Shown here piece after piece: positions 1 through 10,829 of a stretch of DNA of 64,000 bases (positions are counted from its first letter, which is position 1; each line of letters begins with the position of its first letter). This DNA is from Linanthus parryae. Taxonomy: Eukaryota; Streptophyta; Magnoliopsida; Ericales; Polemoniaceae. The notes below the pieces were generated by a model that searched no databases, had not been told where the DNA came from, and worked only from the letters and a program-made list of their open reading frames with translations. The translations under genes and the position numbers were made by a program. The stretch is taken from contig JALGPY010000035.1 in assembly GCA_023055425.1 (NCBI GenBank), positions 3,153,501 to 3,217,500 on the forward strand. The letters are read 5' to 3'.

Positions 1-343
1 ATATTTTGTTATAGATGTCAATTTAACTATCTCTTCATCACGTGTATTGGATACCGGATGTGGATCTCACATTTGTCGAAATGTGCAAAATTTAAAGAGA
101 AGTAGAATATTGGCTAAAGGGGAGATAGACCTGCGCGTTGGGAATGGATCAAGGGCTGCTGCATTGCTCGTTGGCGTGTACGAGCTGTCTCTACCTTCAG
201 GATTAGTTTTAGAATTAAATAATTGCTATTTTGTTCCTGCTATGAGTAGAAACATTATTTCTATTTCTTGTTTGGACAAATATGATTTTACTATTTCAAT
301 AAAGAATATTTTTTGTTTCATTTATTTTGATAGTATTCATTAT
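1..343 (+). mobile_element. Ty1-copia element A, left internal fragment (protease region)
   Basis: This is part of a copia gag-pol gene cut by the window edge and, on its right, by a Sirevirus insertion. The translation at 47-349 contains the aspartic-protease motif DTGCGSHICRN and then the usual stretch leading to the pre-integrase domain. It is closely similar to the same part of copia B at about 35697-36030, so both belong to one family. The element resumes at 10830 after the Sirevirus. Its 5' LTR, gag and zinc knuckle lie before the window. It is an inactive remnant. Confidence 0.85.
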
Positions 344-1851
344 TGTTGAGTCAAGATCCCTATATGTGCGTTGACTGGTAATTGTTTTGAGTGATAAAAG
401 ACAAAAGGCTAAGCCATTAGCAGCAAAGGCATTTCAGTTATCTCAAGGCCTTGAGATTGTCTGAACTTCAAAGCCTTGAGTTATCTTATCATGCTATGTG
501 TTCTAACATCTTTGTGTTGCAGAATTGGATATCTGATTATGCAAATCAGTGGTTTATGGTATATATTTGTGGTTTGTACTATTTATGCATCTAACACAAT
601 TGCAGATGGTCAGAACAGGAAGAATCAAAGTTATATGGGTTTAATTTTGAAATATTGTGAAGCAGGTTCAGAGCTCCAAGGCCTTGAGATATGCCTTGAG
701 CTGCTGACAGTTTTTACAGAACTTGATTGATTCTTTCTTGCAGGTTATGACTCTTAGTATTGTGATTATTTACTCACTTCTAAGTGTCTTAAACTTGTTT
801 TTCATGTCTTATTTGTTCTAGAGAATATGCAGATTAATGTTCTAAGTTTATTAAACAGTTTTATCAGAAACTGTATAACCAAACAGTCCCAGTACTGTTA
901 GATGTTTGGATTCTGTTGTTGCAGTGATTCTTTGCTGTTGCAGGTTTGTTAAACGTGCAGGAGAAATCTCAACAAACTCCAACGGATATCCACCTGAAGC
1001 TGTTTGAATTTAAGTTGAAAACAGAAGGAGGATTTGTAGGAACTGAGATCCTAAAATCTCTCAATCAGTTGCAGCTGTGGATAAAAGAGACTGGTTCGAA
1101 TTTTGAAAGAGAGAGAGGCTTGCAGAATACTCTGAGAAGTGTGACAAATTCGTGAGAAATCATCCATTCAAACACACAATCATTCAAGCTTCATTCCAGA
1201 CTTCTGAAGATCAAATCAATCCAGTCATTCCTGAAGAACACTTCCATGCTTCAGCAGCTTATATTTATACTGTGTTCTTCATCTGTACTTCATCTTTGTA
1301 TCTCTATATTATCTTAAACCACACTTAACCTAGTGGTTGGTTGTTCAAGTGAACAACAAGAGGTTCTTGTTAGCTCAACAGTTAGTAGCTGGAACTGGAT
1401 AGGTTTGGAACCACAAGCTGTATAGGTGTAAGGGAAATCACTTAGGCTTGAAGATCTAGGGTTGTTTCTGTGTGAGTAATAAGAAGTGTTTGCCCAATCC
1501 TGGTGGGATTAGATCCCTCAGGCAGAGATTAGGTCCATTGCGACTGAACTCTGTAAATTGCTTTGTGTTCTTTACTTTTCTGTTTGATTATTATCTGCTG
1601 CACACAACTCAAATCAAACTAGGGTTTAAAAGCTGTTTAGAATTGTTCACAGCTCAAGGCCTTGAAGCTTACAATTTTGCCTTAGTGAGTTTCTGACAGT
1701 TTACAAAATGTCAAGGCCTTGAGATTTGAGTTTCACACAAAGTCTTACTTGTCAAACTTTAAGTTTTTCAAAAATTTTCCATACTCTATTCACCCCCCCC
1801 CCCTTTATAGAGTATTTGGGTCCTGTATTTAGTCTACATTACTCACTTTCA
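344..1851 (+). repeat. Sirevirus 5' LTR
   Basis: It starts TGTTGAGTC and ends CTTTCA directly before the primer-binding site. It contains several copies of the palindrome CTCAAGGCCTTGAG, at 442-455 and, in part or with changes, near 467, 676, 1653 and 1711. A C-rich run lies at about 1792-1803. Small ORFs inside it (for example 946-1155 and 1472-1696) are shared with the 3' LTR and are not genes. Confidence 0.92.
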
Positions 1852-1852
1852 A

Positions 1853-1866
1853 TTGGTATTAGAGCC
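1853..1866 (+). other. Primer-binding site of the Sirevirus
   Basis: TTGGTATTAGAGCC follows the 5' LTR by one base. It matches the plant initiator tRNA-Met complement TGGTATCAGAGC with one substitution. Confidence 0.85.
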
Positions 1867-1902
1867 TGTGTCACTGTTTTTAGATCTAACAATCTGGTGA
1901 CT

Positions 1903-3057
1903 ATGAGTAATGTAGGAGATGGTGGATTCTCACAAGGAAGGGCAGCTAACAGACCTCCATTGTTCTGTGGTGACAATTTCATGCATTGGAAGGCATTGAT
2001 GAAGATGTTCATCATAGATCAAGACATGGAACTATGGTCAATAGTTCAGAATGGTCCTCATGAGTATTACACTACAGTTGATGGAGTCAGAACTATCAAG
2101 TCTGAGGAAAATCTCTCAGTTACTGAACTGGAAAAGGTATCCAAAAATTACAAAGCTATGAATTTGCTATACTGTGCTTTAAATGCAGATGAGTTCAACA
2201 GAGTGTCAAACTGCAAGAGTGCCAAAGAAGTGTGGGATAAACTGGTGGTGAAATATGAAAGAACCAGCCAGGTTAAGCAGACAAAAATCAACATACTTCT
2301 GAGGCAAAATGAGTTGTTCAAGATGAATTCAGATGAGACCATCAAGGAAATGTTCAAAAGATTCACTGATGTGGTGAACAACCTGGATTCTTTGGGAAAG
2401 AGGTTCTCAAATGAAGAGACGGTCAGAAAGATTCTGAGAAGTTTGCCAAAAGCAAAGTGGGAGCCAAAGACAACAGCCATTGAGGAAGCTCAGAGTTTGA
2501 GTCTTCTTCAGCTAGATGATCTACAAGGAAAGCTGCTAACTCATGAAATGTCCATGAAGGATGTGAAAAGTGATTTGAGTGAAAATATCAGGAACCTAGC
2601 ACTTAAGGCAAAAGACAGTGAAAAATCTCAAAGCCTTGAGACTGAGGAGGAACCTGATGATGAAGAGGCTTTAGCATTGATCTCCAAGGCCTTGGCCAGG
2701 ATTCTCAAAAAGAAAAGAAACTCTGGTAACAGGGATTACAACAGAGAGAGATCAAGACCCTCAGGCAGCAAGGATTACAAAGGTAAATCTTCATCACAGT
2801 CACATAAAACTAAAGTAATGAATTGTTTTGAGTGTGGTGATGCAGATCATTTAGTAAGGGACTGTCCACAAAAGAAGAAGAACAGGAACTTTCAGAAAAA
2901 GGATGGTGACAACAGAAGGAAGAAAGCCCTGACGGCTTCCAGGAGTGATTCTGATTCATCAAGTGATTCAGACACAGAAGAAGAGCAAGCAAACTTATGC
3001 TTCATGGCAAAGCATAATGAGGGAAGTTCATCAGACGGCACATTGAACACATGGTAA
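1903..3057 (+). CDS. Sirevirus gag, first part
   Basis: The frame is open from 1726, inside the LTR. I chose the ATG at 1903, which follows the primer site and begins MSNVGDGGFSQ, giving 384 residues. The protein has the copia gag core (FCGDNFMHWKALMKMF near the N terminus), a lysine- and serine-rich stretch and a CCHC zinc knuckle, CFECGDADHLVRDC, encoded near 2824-2865. It should form the particle shell and bind element RNA. Gag of this group normally continues further; here a TAA at 3055-3057 ends it, and a coiled coil plus a second knuckle follow in other frames. Two copies of the palindromic motif sit inside the coding sequence at about 2626-2640 and 2681-2695. Confidence 0.8.
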   Translation: MSNVGDGGFSQGRAANRPPLFCGDNFMHWKALMKMFIIDQDMELWSIVQNGPHEYYTTVDGVRTIKSEENLSVTELEKVSKNYKAMNLLYCALNADEFNRVSNCKSAKEVWDKLVVKYERTSQVKQTKINILLRQNELFKMNSDETIKEMFKRFTDVVNNLDSLGKRFSNEETVRKILRSLPKAKWEPKTTAIEEAQSLSLLQLDDLQGKLLTHEMSMKDVKSDLSENIRNLALKAKDSEKSQSLETEEEPDDEEALALISKALARILKKKRNSGNRDYNRERSRPSGSKDYKGKSSSQSHKTKVMNCFECGDADHLVRDCPQKKKNRNFQKKDGDNRRKKALTASRSDSDSSSDSDTEEEQANLCFMAKHNEGSSSDGTLNTW

Positions 3058-3776
3058 AAAATTTACTTGCCAGTCCATCTGATGTACTTCCTGAAATTCT
3101 CAAAAGTATGTTTTTGAATGAATAGAGTTATAGAAATGAGATTTCTTCTTTAAAGATTAAGGTTTATGAGCTGGTAAAAGAAAACCTGGACCTAGTATTT
3201 TCAAACAAAACTGTTGAAGTTTCTAAGACAAAGCTGGAAAAAGACTTCAAGGCCTTGGACAGCAGGTTCAAAGTCTTGAAGGCACATATAAAAGAGGTTG
3301 TTGATCAAAACACTCTTTTAACTGAAAGATATGCTGATCTAAAAGCTCATTCTGAGAATTTAGAGCAACAGATATGTACTTTGACTGAGAAACTTCAAGA
3401 GTCCAAGAAGGTCCTAGCTAAGTTTACAGGCTCAGGACATAATCTAAATCTCATTCTTCGAGGAAGTCTGAAATCAATGCATAAAAGTGGATTGTCTATA
3501 ATCCAAATTTTCCAAAGAAAGGACAAACTACTTTTGTCAAATCTGGTAGTAGACATTCTCCAAAATGTCATTACTGTGGAAAAGTTGGTCATGTCAGATT
3601 AACTTGTCCCTTCAGAAGATCAGAACCTCATATTATGAGGAATACTTATCCTTATCAGCTTAAGAGACAAGTTAGGCAGATTTGGGTTCCAAAAGGAATT
3701 AGGCCACCTAATATGGTTGATTCTGAGTATGACTCAAAGTTCTGCACTTGGTCTAATAGCCTGTTGAGGCAATGAT
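3058..3776 (+). pseudogene. Sirevirus gag C-terminal extension, frame-broken
   Basis: After the gag stop, coding traces continue in changing frames. The open piece 3255-3602 begins MDSRFKVLKAHIKEVV and has the heptad pattern of a coiled coil (TERYADLKAHSENLEQQICT). At about 3566-3611 a different frame encodes a second CCHC knuckle, CHYCGKVGHVRLTC. A long gag with a coiled coil and paired knuckles is known for Sireviruses. At least two frame changes separate these parts, so no single protein can be made. Confidence 0.65.
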
Positions 3777-6700
3777 TTGTTTTTGCAGGATGTCACCAAG
3801 GCCTTGAAAGATCAGAAATGGATATTAGACAGTGGATGTTCCAGACATATGAGTGGAAAGAGGTCTCTCTTTACTGAACTTACAGAAAAATCTGGAGGAA
3901 CAATCACACTTGGTGACAAAGCAAAGTGCAATATCATTGGTATAGGTAGTATTGGTAATGGTTCTACAAATTTTATATCTGATGTTTATCTGGTAGATGG
4001 ACTTAAGTATAATTTGCTTAGTATTTCTCAGTTATGTGATAAAGGTTATAAAGTTGTTTTTGACAAGGAGAAATGTGTGGTGCAAGATGTGAAATCTGGT
4101 GATTTCATACTCACTGCTCCTAGGTCATATAATCTATATGCTATGAATACTAACAGTGTTGCAGGTGATAAGCTAAAATGCCTCAAGGCCTTGAAGGAAG
4201 ATTCAAAGCTTTGGCACAGAAAGCTTGGGCATATTAGTATACATACTTTGAATAAACTCATCTCAAACGACTTGTAAGATACCATCACATAAATTTTCAG
4301 ATGATGAGGTTTGTAAGGCATGTGTACAAGGTAAACAGACCAGAAGCTCTTTCAAGCCAAAGAACTTTGTAAGTACTTCTAGACCCTTAGAATTGATTCA
4401 TATGGACTTGTGTGGTCCTATGAGAGTTCAGACCCCAAAAGGTAAGAGGTATATGCTTGTTATAATTGATGATTATTCTAGATTTACTTGGGTGATGTTT
4501 ATTAGAGACAAAACTGAAGCTTTATCTGAGTTTTCTAGATTGTGAAAGAAACTTCAAACTTTGAAAAACTTACCTGTTGCATCCATTAGAAGTGATCATG
4601 GTAGAGAGTTTGATCAACTTGACTTTGATTTGTTTTGTGCAAAGCATGGCATTTCACACAACTTTTCTGCACCTAGAACTCCACAACAAAATGGAGTAGT
4701 TGAAAGGAAAAATATGACACTTGAGGATATGTCCAGAACCATGTTGCTTGAAAGTAATTTTCCAAAGTTTTTATGGGCAGAAGCTGTTAATACTGCCAAT
4801 TATGTGCTGAATAGATGCTTGATTAGAACTATTTTGAAAAAGACTCCCTATGAACTGTTTAAAGGGAGAAAGCCTACAGTTTCTTATTTTAAGCCATTTG
4901 GTTGTATCTGTTTTGTGCATAATAATGGTAGAGACAATCTTGGTAAGTTTGATGCTAGAAGTGATGAAGGTGTATTTCTTGGATATTCTCAAACTAGAAA
5001 AGCTTATAGAGTTTATAATAGAAAAACCAAGATTGTGGAAGAGAGCATTCATGTAATTTTTGATGAAAGTACTAAGGATTCTCTGAGTGAAAGTTTTGCA
5101 GAGCTAGATTTGCATAAGCATGAATCAGATGATGAGGTTGTAAAAGAAGACAAAGGCAAAACTGTTGTACATAATCAACCAGCAGAATCTCAAGGCATTG
5201 AACCTCCTGCTGAACCAAAATCTCAAAGCCTTGAGACAGAAGCTGAAACTTTCTATGATGCTCCCTCTACTGTTTCAAGGACTCAAAGCCTTGAAGGAGA
5301 ATACTCCTGGGTACCAAGAAAGAAGTTTAAGTACCTTTCAGACCATCCAGCTGACAATATTATATCAGATCCATCAACTGGAACACAGACAAGAGGACAG
5401 TTAAAGAACTTGTGTGCTTTCAGTGCATTTGTATCTTTGATTGAGCCTAAGAATACGAAGGAAGCTCTGGAAGATGCAGAATGGATTATTGCAATGCAGA
5501 GTGAGCTGAATGAGTTTGAGAGGAACAAGGTTTGGAATCTGGTCCCCAGACCTAAAGAGAAGTCAGTTATTGGAACCAGATGGGTATTCAGAAACAAGCT
5601 TGATGAGAATGGCAAAGTGGTAAGAAATAAAGCCAGACTGGTAGCTCAAGGATATAATCAGGAAGAAGGTATAGATTATGAGGAGACTTTTTCTCCTGTT
5701 GTCAGGTTAGAAGCTATTAGAATACTTCTTGCTTTTGCATCTCACAATCACATAAAGCTTTATCAAATGGATGTTAAATGTGCTTTTCTAAATGGATATT
5801 TACAAGAAGATGTTTTCGTAGCACAACCTCCTGGTTTTGAATATGAAAATTTTCCTGATCATGTTTATAAACTGGATAAAGCTCTTTATGGTTTAAAACA
5901 AGCTCCAAGGGCTTGGTATGACAGACTTTCAAAATTTCTACTTGAAAACAATTTCAGAAGAGGATAAGTAGACAAAACTCTTTTCATTAAACACCAACAA
6001 AGTGATTTGTTAGTAGTTCAGATTTATGTAGATGATATATTGTTTGGTGCTACTAATGATGCTCTTTCAAAAGAGTTTTATAGTCTGATGTGCAGGGAGT
6101 TTGAGATGAGCCTAATGGGTGAACTGAATTTCTTTCTTGGACTTCATATATTACAAACTAAGAAAGGAATTTTTTTGCATCAAGGTAAATATACCAAGGA
6201 CTTATTGAATAAGTACAACATGTCACAGTCCAAGGTGCTTAAGACCCCTATGAGTTCATCACTCTCATTAGACAAAGATTCAACTGGTAAGAGTGTGAAT
6301 CAGAAGGAATACAGAGGTATGATTGGATCACTATTGTATTTAACTGCTAGCAGACCTGACATTATGTTTAGTGTCTGTATGTGTGCTATATTTCAAGCAG
6401 ATCCTAAGGAAAGTCATCTAACTGCAGTTAAAAGAATTTTTAGATATTTGAATGGAACCAGAGACTTAGGGCTTTGGTATCCAAGAAGATCTAATTTCAT
6501 GTTGAGTGGCTATTCAGATGCAGATTTTGCAAGTTATAAAGTTGACAGGAAAAGTACTTCTGGAGGCTGTCAATTTCTTGGATCTTCATTGATCAGTTGG
6601 CATTCCGAAAAGCAAAATTTTGTAGCATTATCAACTGCAGAAGCTGAATACATTGCAGCTGGTGCTTGCTGTTCACAAGTGCTATGGATTGCTCAGCAAC

Positions 6701-6921
6701 TTAGAGATCTTGGCTACAACTTCATAAATGTGCCAATTCATTGTGACAATACAAGTGCTATTTCAATCTCTAAGAATCCAGTTCAGCACTCAAGGACAAA
6801 GCACATAGATGTGAGACATCATTTCCTTAGAGATCATGCAGAACAAGGTGATGTTGTTTTAAATTTTATCTCTACTTCAATGCAGATTGCTGATATTTTC
6901 ACTAAAACCTTTGCCAGATGA
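3777..6921 (+). pseudogene. Sirevirus pol (protease, integrase, RT, RNase H), broken
   Basis: The order is that of Ty1-copia. Protease: ILDSGCSRHM at about 3820. Pre-integrase zinc region: LWHRKLGHIS at about 4210, with the two cysteines CKACVQGK at about 4318. Integrase catalytic acidic residues lie in HMDLCGP (about 4400), RSDHGREFD (about 4590) and NGVVERKN (about 4690). Reverse transcriptase: [11 protein letters not shown] at about 5583 and the active-site YVDDILFG at about 6028. RNase H: GYSDADFASYK at about 6510, ending near 6921. Breaks seen are a stop at 4275-4277 with a frame change, TGA at 4542-4544, TAA at 5965-5967, and a frame slip near 6918 where the usual C terminus is lost. 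Between integrase and RT the linker at 5180-5300 encodes three SQGIE/SQSLE-type motifs that are copies of the DNA palindrome. Confidence 0.88.
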
Positions 6922-6974
6922 TAGGTTTTCATCTCTAAGGCTTGAATTGGGGATGTTAAACAAGGATGCATTAG

Positions 6975-6985
6975 TTTAGGGGGAG
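6975..6985 (+). other. Internal polypurine-tract-like copy 1
   Basis: TTTAGGGGGAG lies just after pol and resembles the true tract before the 3' LTR. Repeated polypurine tracts are a described trait of Sireviruses. Confidence 0.5.
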
Positions 6986-7432
6986 TATTAGTATCAATAT
7001 GTGTATATGTGTTGGAATCTCAAAGCCTTGAGATTATACTTTTCTGAAGCCTTGAAAGTATAGCTCAAAGCTTTGAAGTTTCTCAAACTGCAGAAAATCT
7101 CAAGGCCTTGAGATTGTTCTCCAGGTCTTGATAATATCTGTAATATTTTTTGTTAAAAAATTGGATCATCAAATATTAAATCTTATATTTTTAGGTAACT
7201 GTATAATATTTGAATTACTCAGAGAATTTTCTACATATCCCAAAAAGATTTTTCAAGATTCTATTTTTGCATGTAGATATTGCAGAGTCCTTTTATGACT
7301 CATCCTTTTCAACCTACTTAAGCTGAAATTCATGGCTTTTTCTTCTCATTCTCTTCCAATTTTCCGCGACTACTCTCTCTCTCTCTCAATTCCTCTCAAT
7401 CACATTCTCTTCTCAAAACCCTAAATCCTAAA

Positions 7433-8833
7433 ATGGAGCGCAAATCAGCCAGAATTCAGCAACAGGGGAAGCCCTCTGGCAGATCCAAGAAGAGAGCAAA
7501 CAAGAAGGAGAAGATAGTGATCTCTGATTCAGATTCAGAAAACACTCAAAGTGTGCATGAGGATACCCCTCCTGCAAAGAAGTCAAGGACAGAGAAGGGA
7601 TATGAAGGCTCAAGTGTTGATCCACAACAGGAGACTCAGGGTGGGGATCAACCTAGGTCAGAGAAGAAGAAATGGGGAGAAAATAAAAAGGCTACTGAAT
7701 AGGAAAAAGGGAAGTCAACTCAGGAGAGCCAGAAGAAATCAACTGATGGAGTACAAGAGAAGGCCAAACCCTCTGAGAAGAAGACTAGGGTTAAGCTAGT
7801 TGCTGCTGCAACTAAGAAAGGATATCAAGGTAAGAATGTACTTCCAATTGAGTGGTTTATTAGTTCTGAAGTTAGAACAGTTTGGATGCAAGGGTATGCA
7901 TTATCTAAAGTGGCTTTCTGTAGCATGATTTCTGATGAGTTGTTGGATAAACTGGACATAGAATGCATGAGAAAATTGAGGGAAACTGCTGTTTGGAAAG
8001 TTTTAAATCCTAGTTCAAAGGCTTATCCTAGGTTAACTAGGTTATTTTATATGACTTGGTGCCTGAAGGTGATGATAGAATGGTTTTAACATCTAAAGTG
8101 GCTGGTGTGGATTTGAGGTTAGATCATAGGATTTTTGCCAAAGTCTTGGGCATTCATAGGAAATACAATGTTGGAGATTATCCTGATAGGAAGGAGTGTT
8201 TAGATAAGGCAAAGGAGGTGTTCTTTGTTGAAGGTGTACCCTCTGGTCCAAAACAGTTGACACACTCTGTGCTCAACTGTGAAGCCAAGATTTTGTTTAC
8301 TATTCTGATGAGGAGTGTAGTTCCCAGGGAGAACTCAAGAGAGTTGGTAACTTGCTGAGAAGGATTTTGTGAAGCCTAAGGGGACTACATCAGGGAAAGG
8401 ACAAGCCAATGAGGATTACTCTCTGCTGGTTGAGAAGTTAGAAGATCAGCAAGTTGAGATTGAAGATCTCAGACAAAGGTTGTTTGACCTGTCAACTGAA
8501 TTTCATCAGTTCAAGGGCTTGATGAATACTATGAATGGGAAGATGGATATTGTCATCAAGGGCTTGAATTTGGAGAAGATACCTTCTTCTACTAGCCATG
8601 ACACCAGTGTGGATTCAGAAGAGAAGCTAGGAGATTTTCTGAAGAAGAAGAAGAAGAAGAAGAAGCCAATTCCAGTGGTGCTAGCTTCAAAAGACTTGTT
8701 TGAGCAAACTGATGAAGAAGATGCTGATGATGATACAGGTGTTGATGCAGCTACAGAGGTAGATTCAGTACAGGCTAAGAAGAAAGTGGATGAGATAATC
8801 CAAGAAGTGGTTGGTGAAGTTGAAGCTGAATAA
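7433..8833 (+). pseudogene. Sirevirus third ORF (envelope-like position), broken
   Basis: Between pol and the 3' LTR lies a decayed gene of roughly 470 codons. It opens at 7433 with a basic, serine-rich segment (RSKKRANKKEKIVISDSDSE), has a stop at 7700-7702 and continues in the same frame to 8089. It then shifts frame (8056-8358) and shifts again (8369-8833). The middle part (LPIEWFISSEVRTVW and onward) looks like the 'putative plant transposon protein' region often found in this position. The last part has a coiled coil (LEDQQVEIEDLRQRLFDLS), a run of eight lysines from an AAG repeat at about 8641-8663, and an acidic tail. I see no convincing signal peptide or membrane segment, so 'envelope' describes position only. 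Confidence 0.6.
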
Positions 8834-9309
8834 GAAGGTAATCAGTTTGCAGAAGAAGCTGCAAGTGAGGAAGAAATTGGGGATGGCTCAGAGAAAGGCC
8901 AGACATCAAAGAAGAAGTGAAGATCAGAAACTGCCAAAGCCTTGACCTTCTATCTCATTCTCTTCTTTTCCGTCTCAAGGCCTTGACTTTTTAGCTAGTA
9001 TTTTTTTTAAGTTTATTGTTAAACTCTGAGTAATGATCCTACATTTCTTCAACCTTATTTGATGAAAGTCAAAAAGGGGGAGAATGTATTTGTGTTTTGT
9101 TTGCAGTATCCAGTAATAATAAGAGTTGGCCTTTAGTTATTTTGGTTAATTTTTATTTCTGTGGTAATTCTGTGGTATTTTGTAATATTTATTCTCCTGG
9201 TTATCTATTTGAGTTCAGTATATATATTGTTTCTGCAAATTGTGGTTATTTAATGTTTGAATATGAGTGGCAGGAAGATCTATGCAAAACTGTAGGTTTT
9301 GTCTTTCAT
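8834..9309 (+). other. Sirevirus 3' non-coding region with second polypurine copy
   Basis: No coding sequence is convincing here. It holds two near-palindromes of the CAAGGCCTTG type (about 8935 and 8975) and AAAAAGGGGGAG at 9071-9082, a second extra polypurine tract. Confidence 0.5.
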
Positions 9310-9320
9310 AAGGGGGAGAT
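9310..9320 (+). other. Sirevirus polypurine tract
   Basis: AAGGGGGAGAT immediately precedes the TG of the 3' LTR, the expected place for plus-strand priming. Confidence 0.85.
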
Positions 9321-10829
9321 TGTTGAGTCAAGATCCCTGAATGTGCTTTGACTGGTAATTGTTTTGAGTGATGAAAGAAAAAAGGCTAAGACATTAGCAG
9401 CAAAGGAATTTCAGTTATCTCAAGGCCTTGAGTTTGTTTGAACTTCAAAGCCTTGAGTTATCTTATCATGCTATGTGTTATAACATCTTTGTGTTGCAGA
9501 ATTGGATATCTGATTATGCAAATCAGTGGTTTATGGTATATATTTGTGGTTTGTACTATTTATGCATCTAACACAATTGCAGATGGTCAGAACAGGAAGA
9601 ATCAAAGTTATCTGGGTTTAATTTTGAAATATTGTGAAGCAGGTTCAGAGCTCCAAGGCCTTGAGATATGCCTTGAGCTGCTGACAGTTTTTACAGAACT
9701 TGATTGATTCTTTCTTGCAGGTTATGACTCTTAGTATTATGATTATTTACTCACTTCTAAGTGTCTTAAACATGTTTTTCATGTCTTATTTGTTTTAGAG
9801 GATATGGAGATTAATGTTCTAAGTTTATTAAACAGTTTTATCAGAAACTGTATAACCAAACAGTCCCAGTACTGTTAGATGTTTGGATTCTGTTGTTGCA
9901 GTGTTTCTTTGCTGTTGCAGGTTTGTTAAACGTGCAGGAGAAATCTCAAAAAACTCCAACGGATATCCACCTGAAGCTGTTTGAATTTAAGTTGAAAACA
10001 GAAGGAGGATTTGTAGGAACTGAGATCCTAAAATCTCTCAATCAGTTGCAGCTGTGGATAAAAGAGACTGGTTCGAATTTTGAAAGAGAGAGAGGCTTGC
10101 AGAATACTCAGAGAAGTGTGACAAATTCGTGAGAGATCATCCATTCAAACACACAATCATTCAAGCTTCATTCCAGACTTCTGAAGATCAAATCAATCCA
10201 GTCATTCCTGAAGAACACTTCCAGGCTTCAGCAGCGTATCTTTATACTGTGTTCTTCATATGTACGTCATCTGTGTATCTCTATATTATCTTAAACCTCA
10301 CTTAACCTAGTGGTTGGTTATTCAAGTGAACAACAAGAGGTTCTTGTTAGCTCAACAGTTAGTAGCTGGAACTAGATAGGTTTGGAACCACAAGCTGTAT
10401 AGGTGTAAGGGAAATCACTTAGGCTTGATGATCTAGGGCTTTTTCTGTGTGAGTAATAAGAAGTGTTTGCCCAATCGTGGTGGGATTAGATCCCTCAGGC
10501 AGAGATTAGGTCCATTGGGACTGAACTCTGTAAATTGCTTTGTGTTCTTTACTTTTCTGTTTGATTATTATCTGCTGCACACAACTCAAATCAAACTAGG
10601 GTTTAAAAGCTGTTTAGAAATGTTCACAACTCAAGGCCTTGAAGCTTACAATTTTGCCTTAGTGAGTTTCAGACAGTTTACAAAATCTCAAGGCCTTGAG
10701 ATTTGAGTTTCACAAAAAGCCTTACTTGTCAAACTTTAAGTTTTGCAAAAATTTCCATACTCTATTCAACCCCCCCCCCCCCTTCTAAAGTATTTAGGTC
10801 CTTTATTTAGTCTACATTTCACACTTTCA
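9321..10829 (+). repeat. Sirevirus 3' LTR
   Basis: It repeats 344-1851 nearly throughout, with scattered substitutions and a longer C run at about 10771-10782. It starts TGTTGAGTC and ends CTTTCA at 10829, followed by ACTAT. The palindromes recur at about 9419, 9446, 9652, 10631 and 10687. Confidence 0.92.

Larger units (their letters stand above)
344..10829 (+). mobile_element. Complete Sirevirus-type Ty1-copia retrotransposon
   Basis: The element has two LTRs of about 1508 and 1509 bp beginning TGTTGAGTC and ending CTTTCA, a tRNA-Met primer site, gag, pol in copia order (protease, integrase, reverse transcriptase, RNase H), a third ORF after pol and a polypurine tract. Total length is about 10.5 kb. 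The flanking 5-mers are ATTAT (339-343) and ACTAT (10830-10834). The related copia B has ACTAT at this site, so the left copy carries one later substitution. Long LTRs, large size, an extra post-pol ORF, two zinc knuckles and repeated polypurine tracts point to the Sirevirus genus. The LTRs differ at a few dozen sites by eye, and gag/pol carry stops and frameshifts, so the copy is not autonomous. Confidence 0.9.

Noticed and set aside
946..1155. Small LTR ORFs as genes (also 1472-1696, 9893-10132, 10449-10706)
   Set aside because: They are duplicated in both Sirevirus LTRs and encode no known domain.
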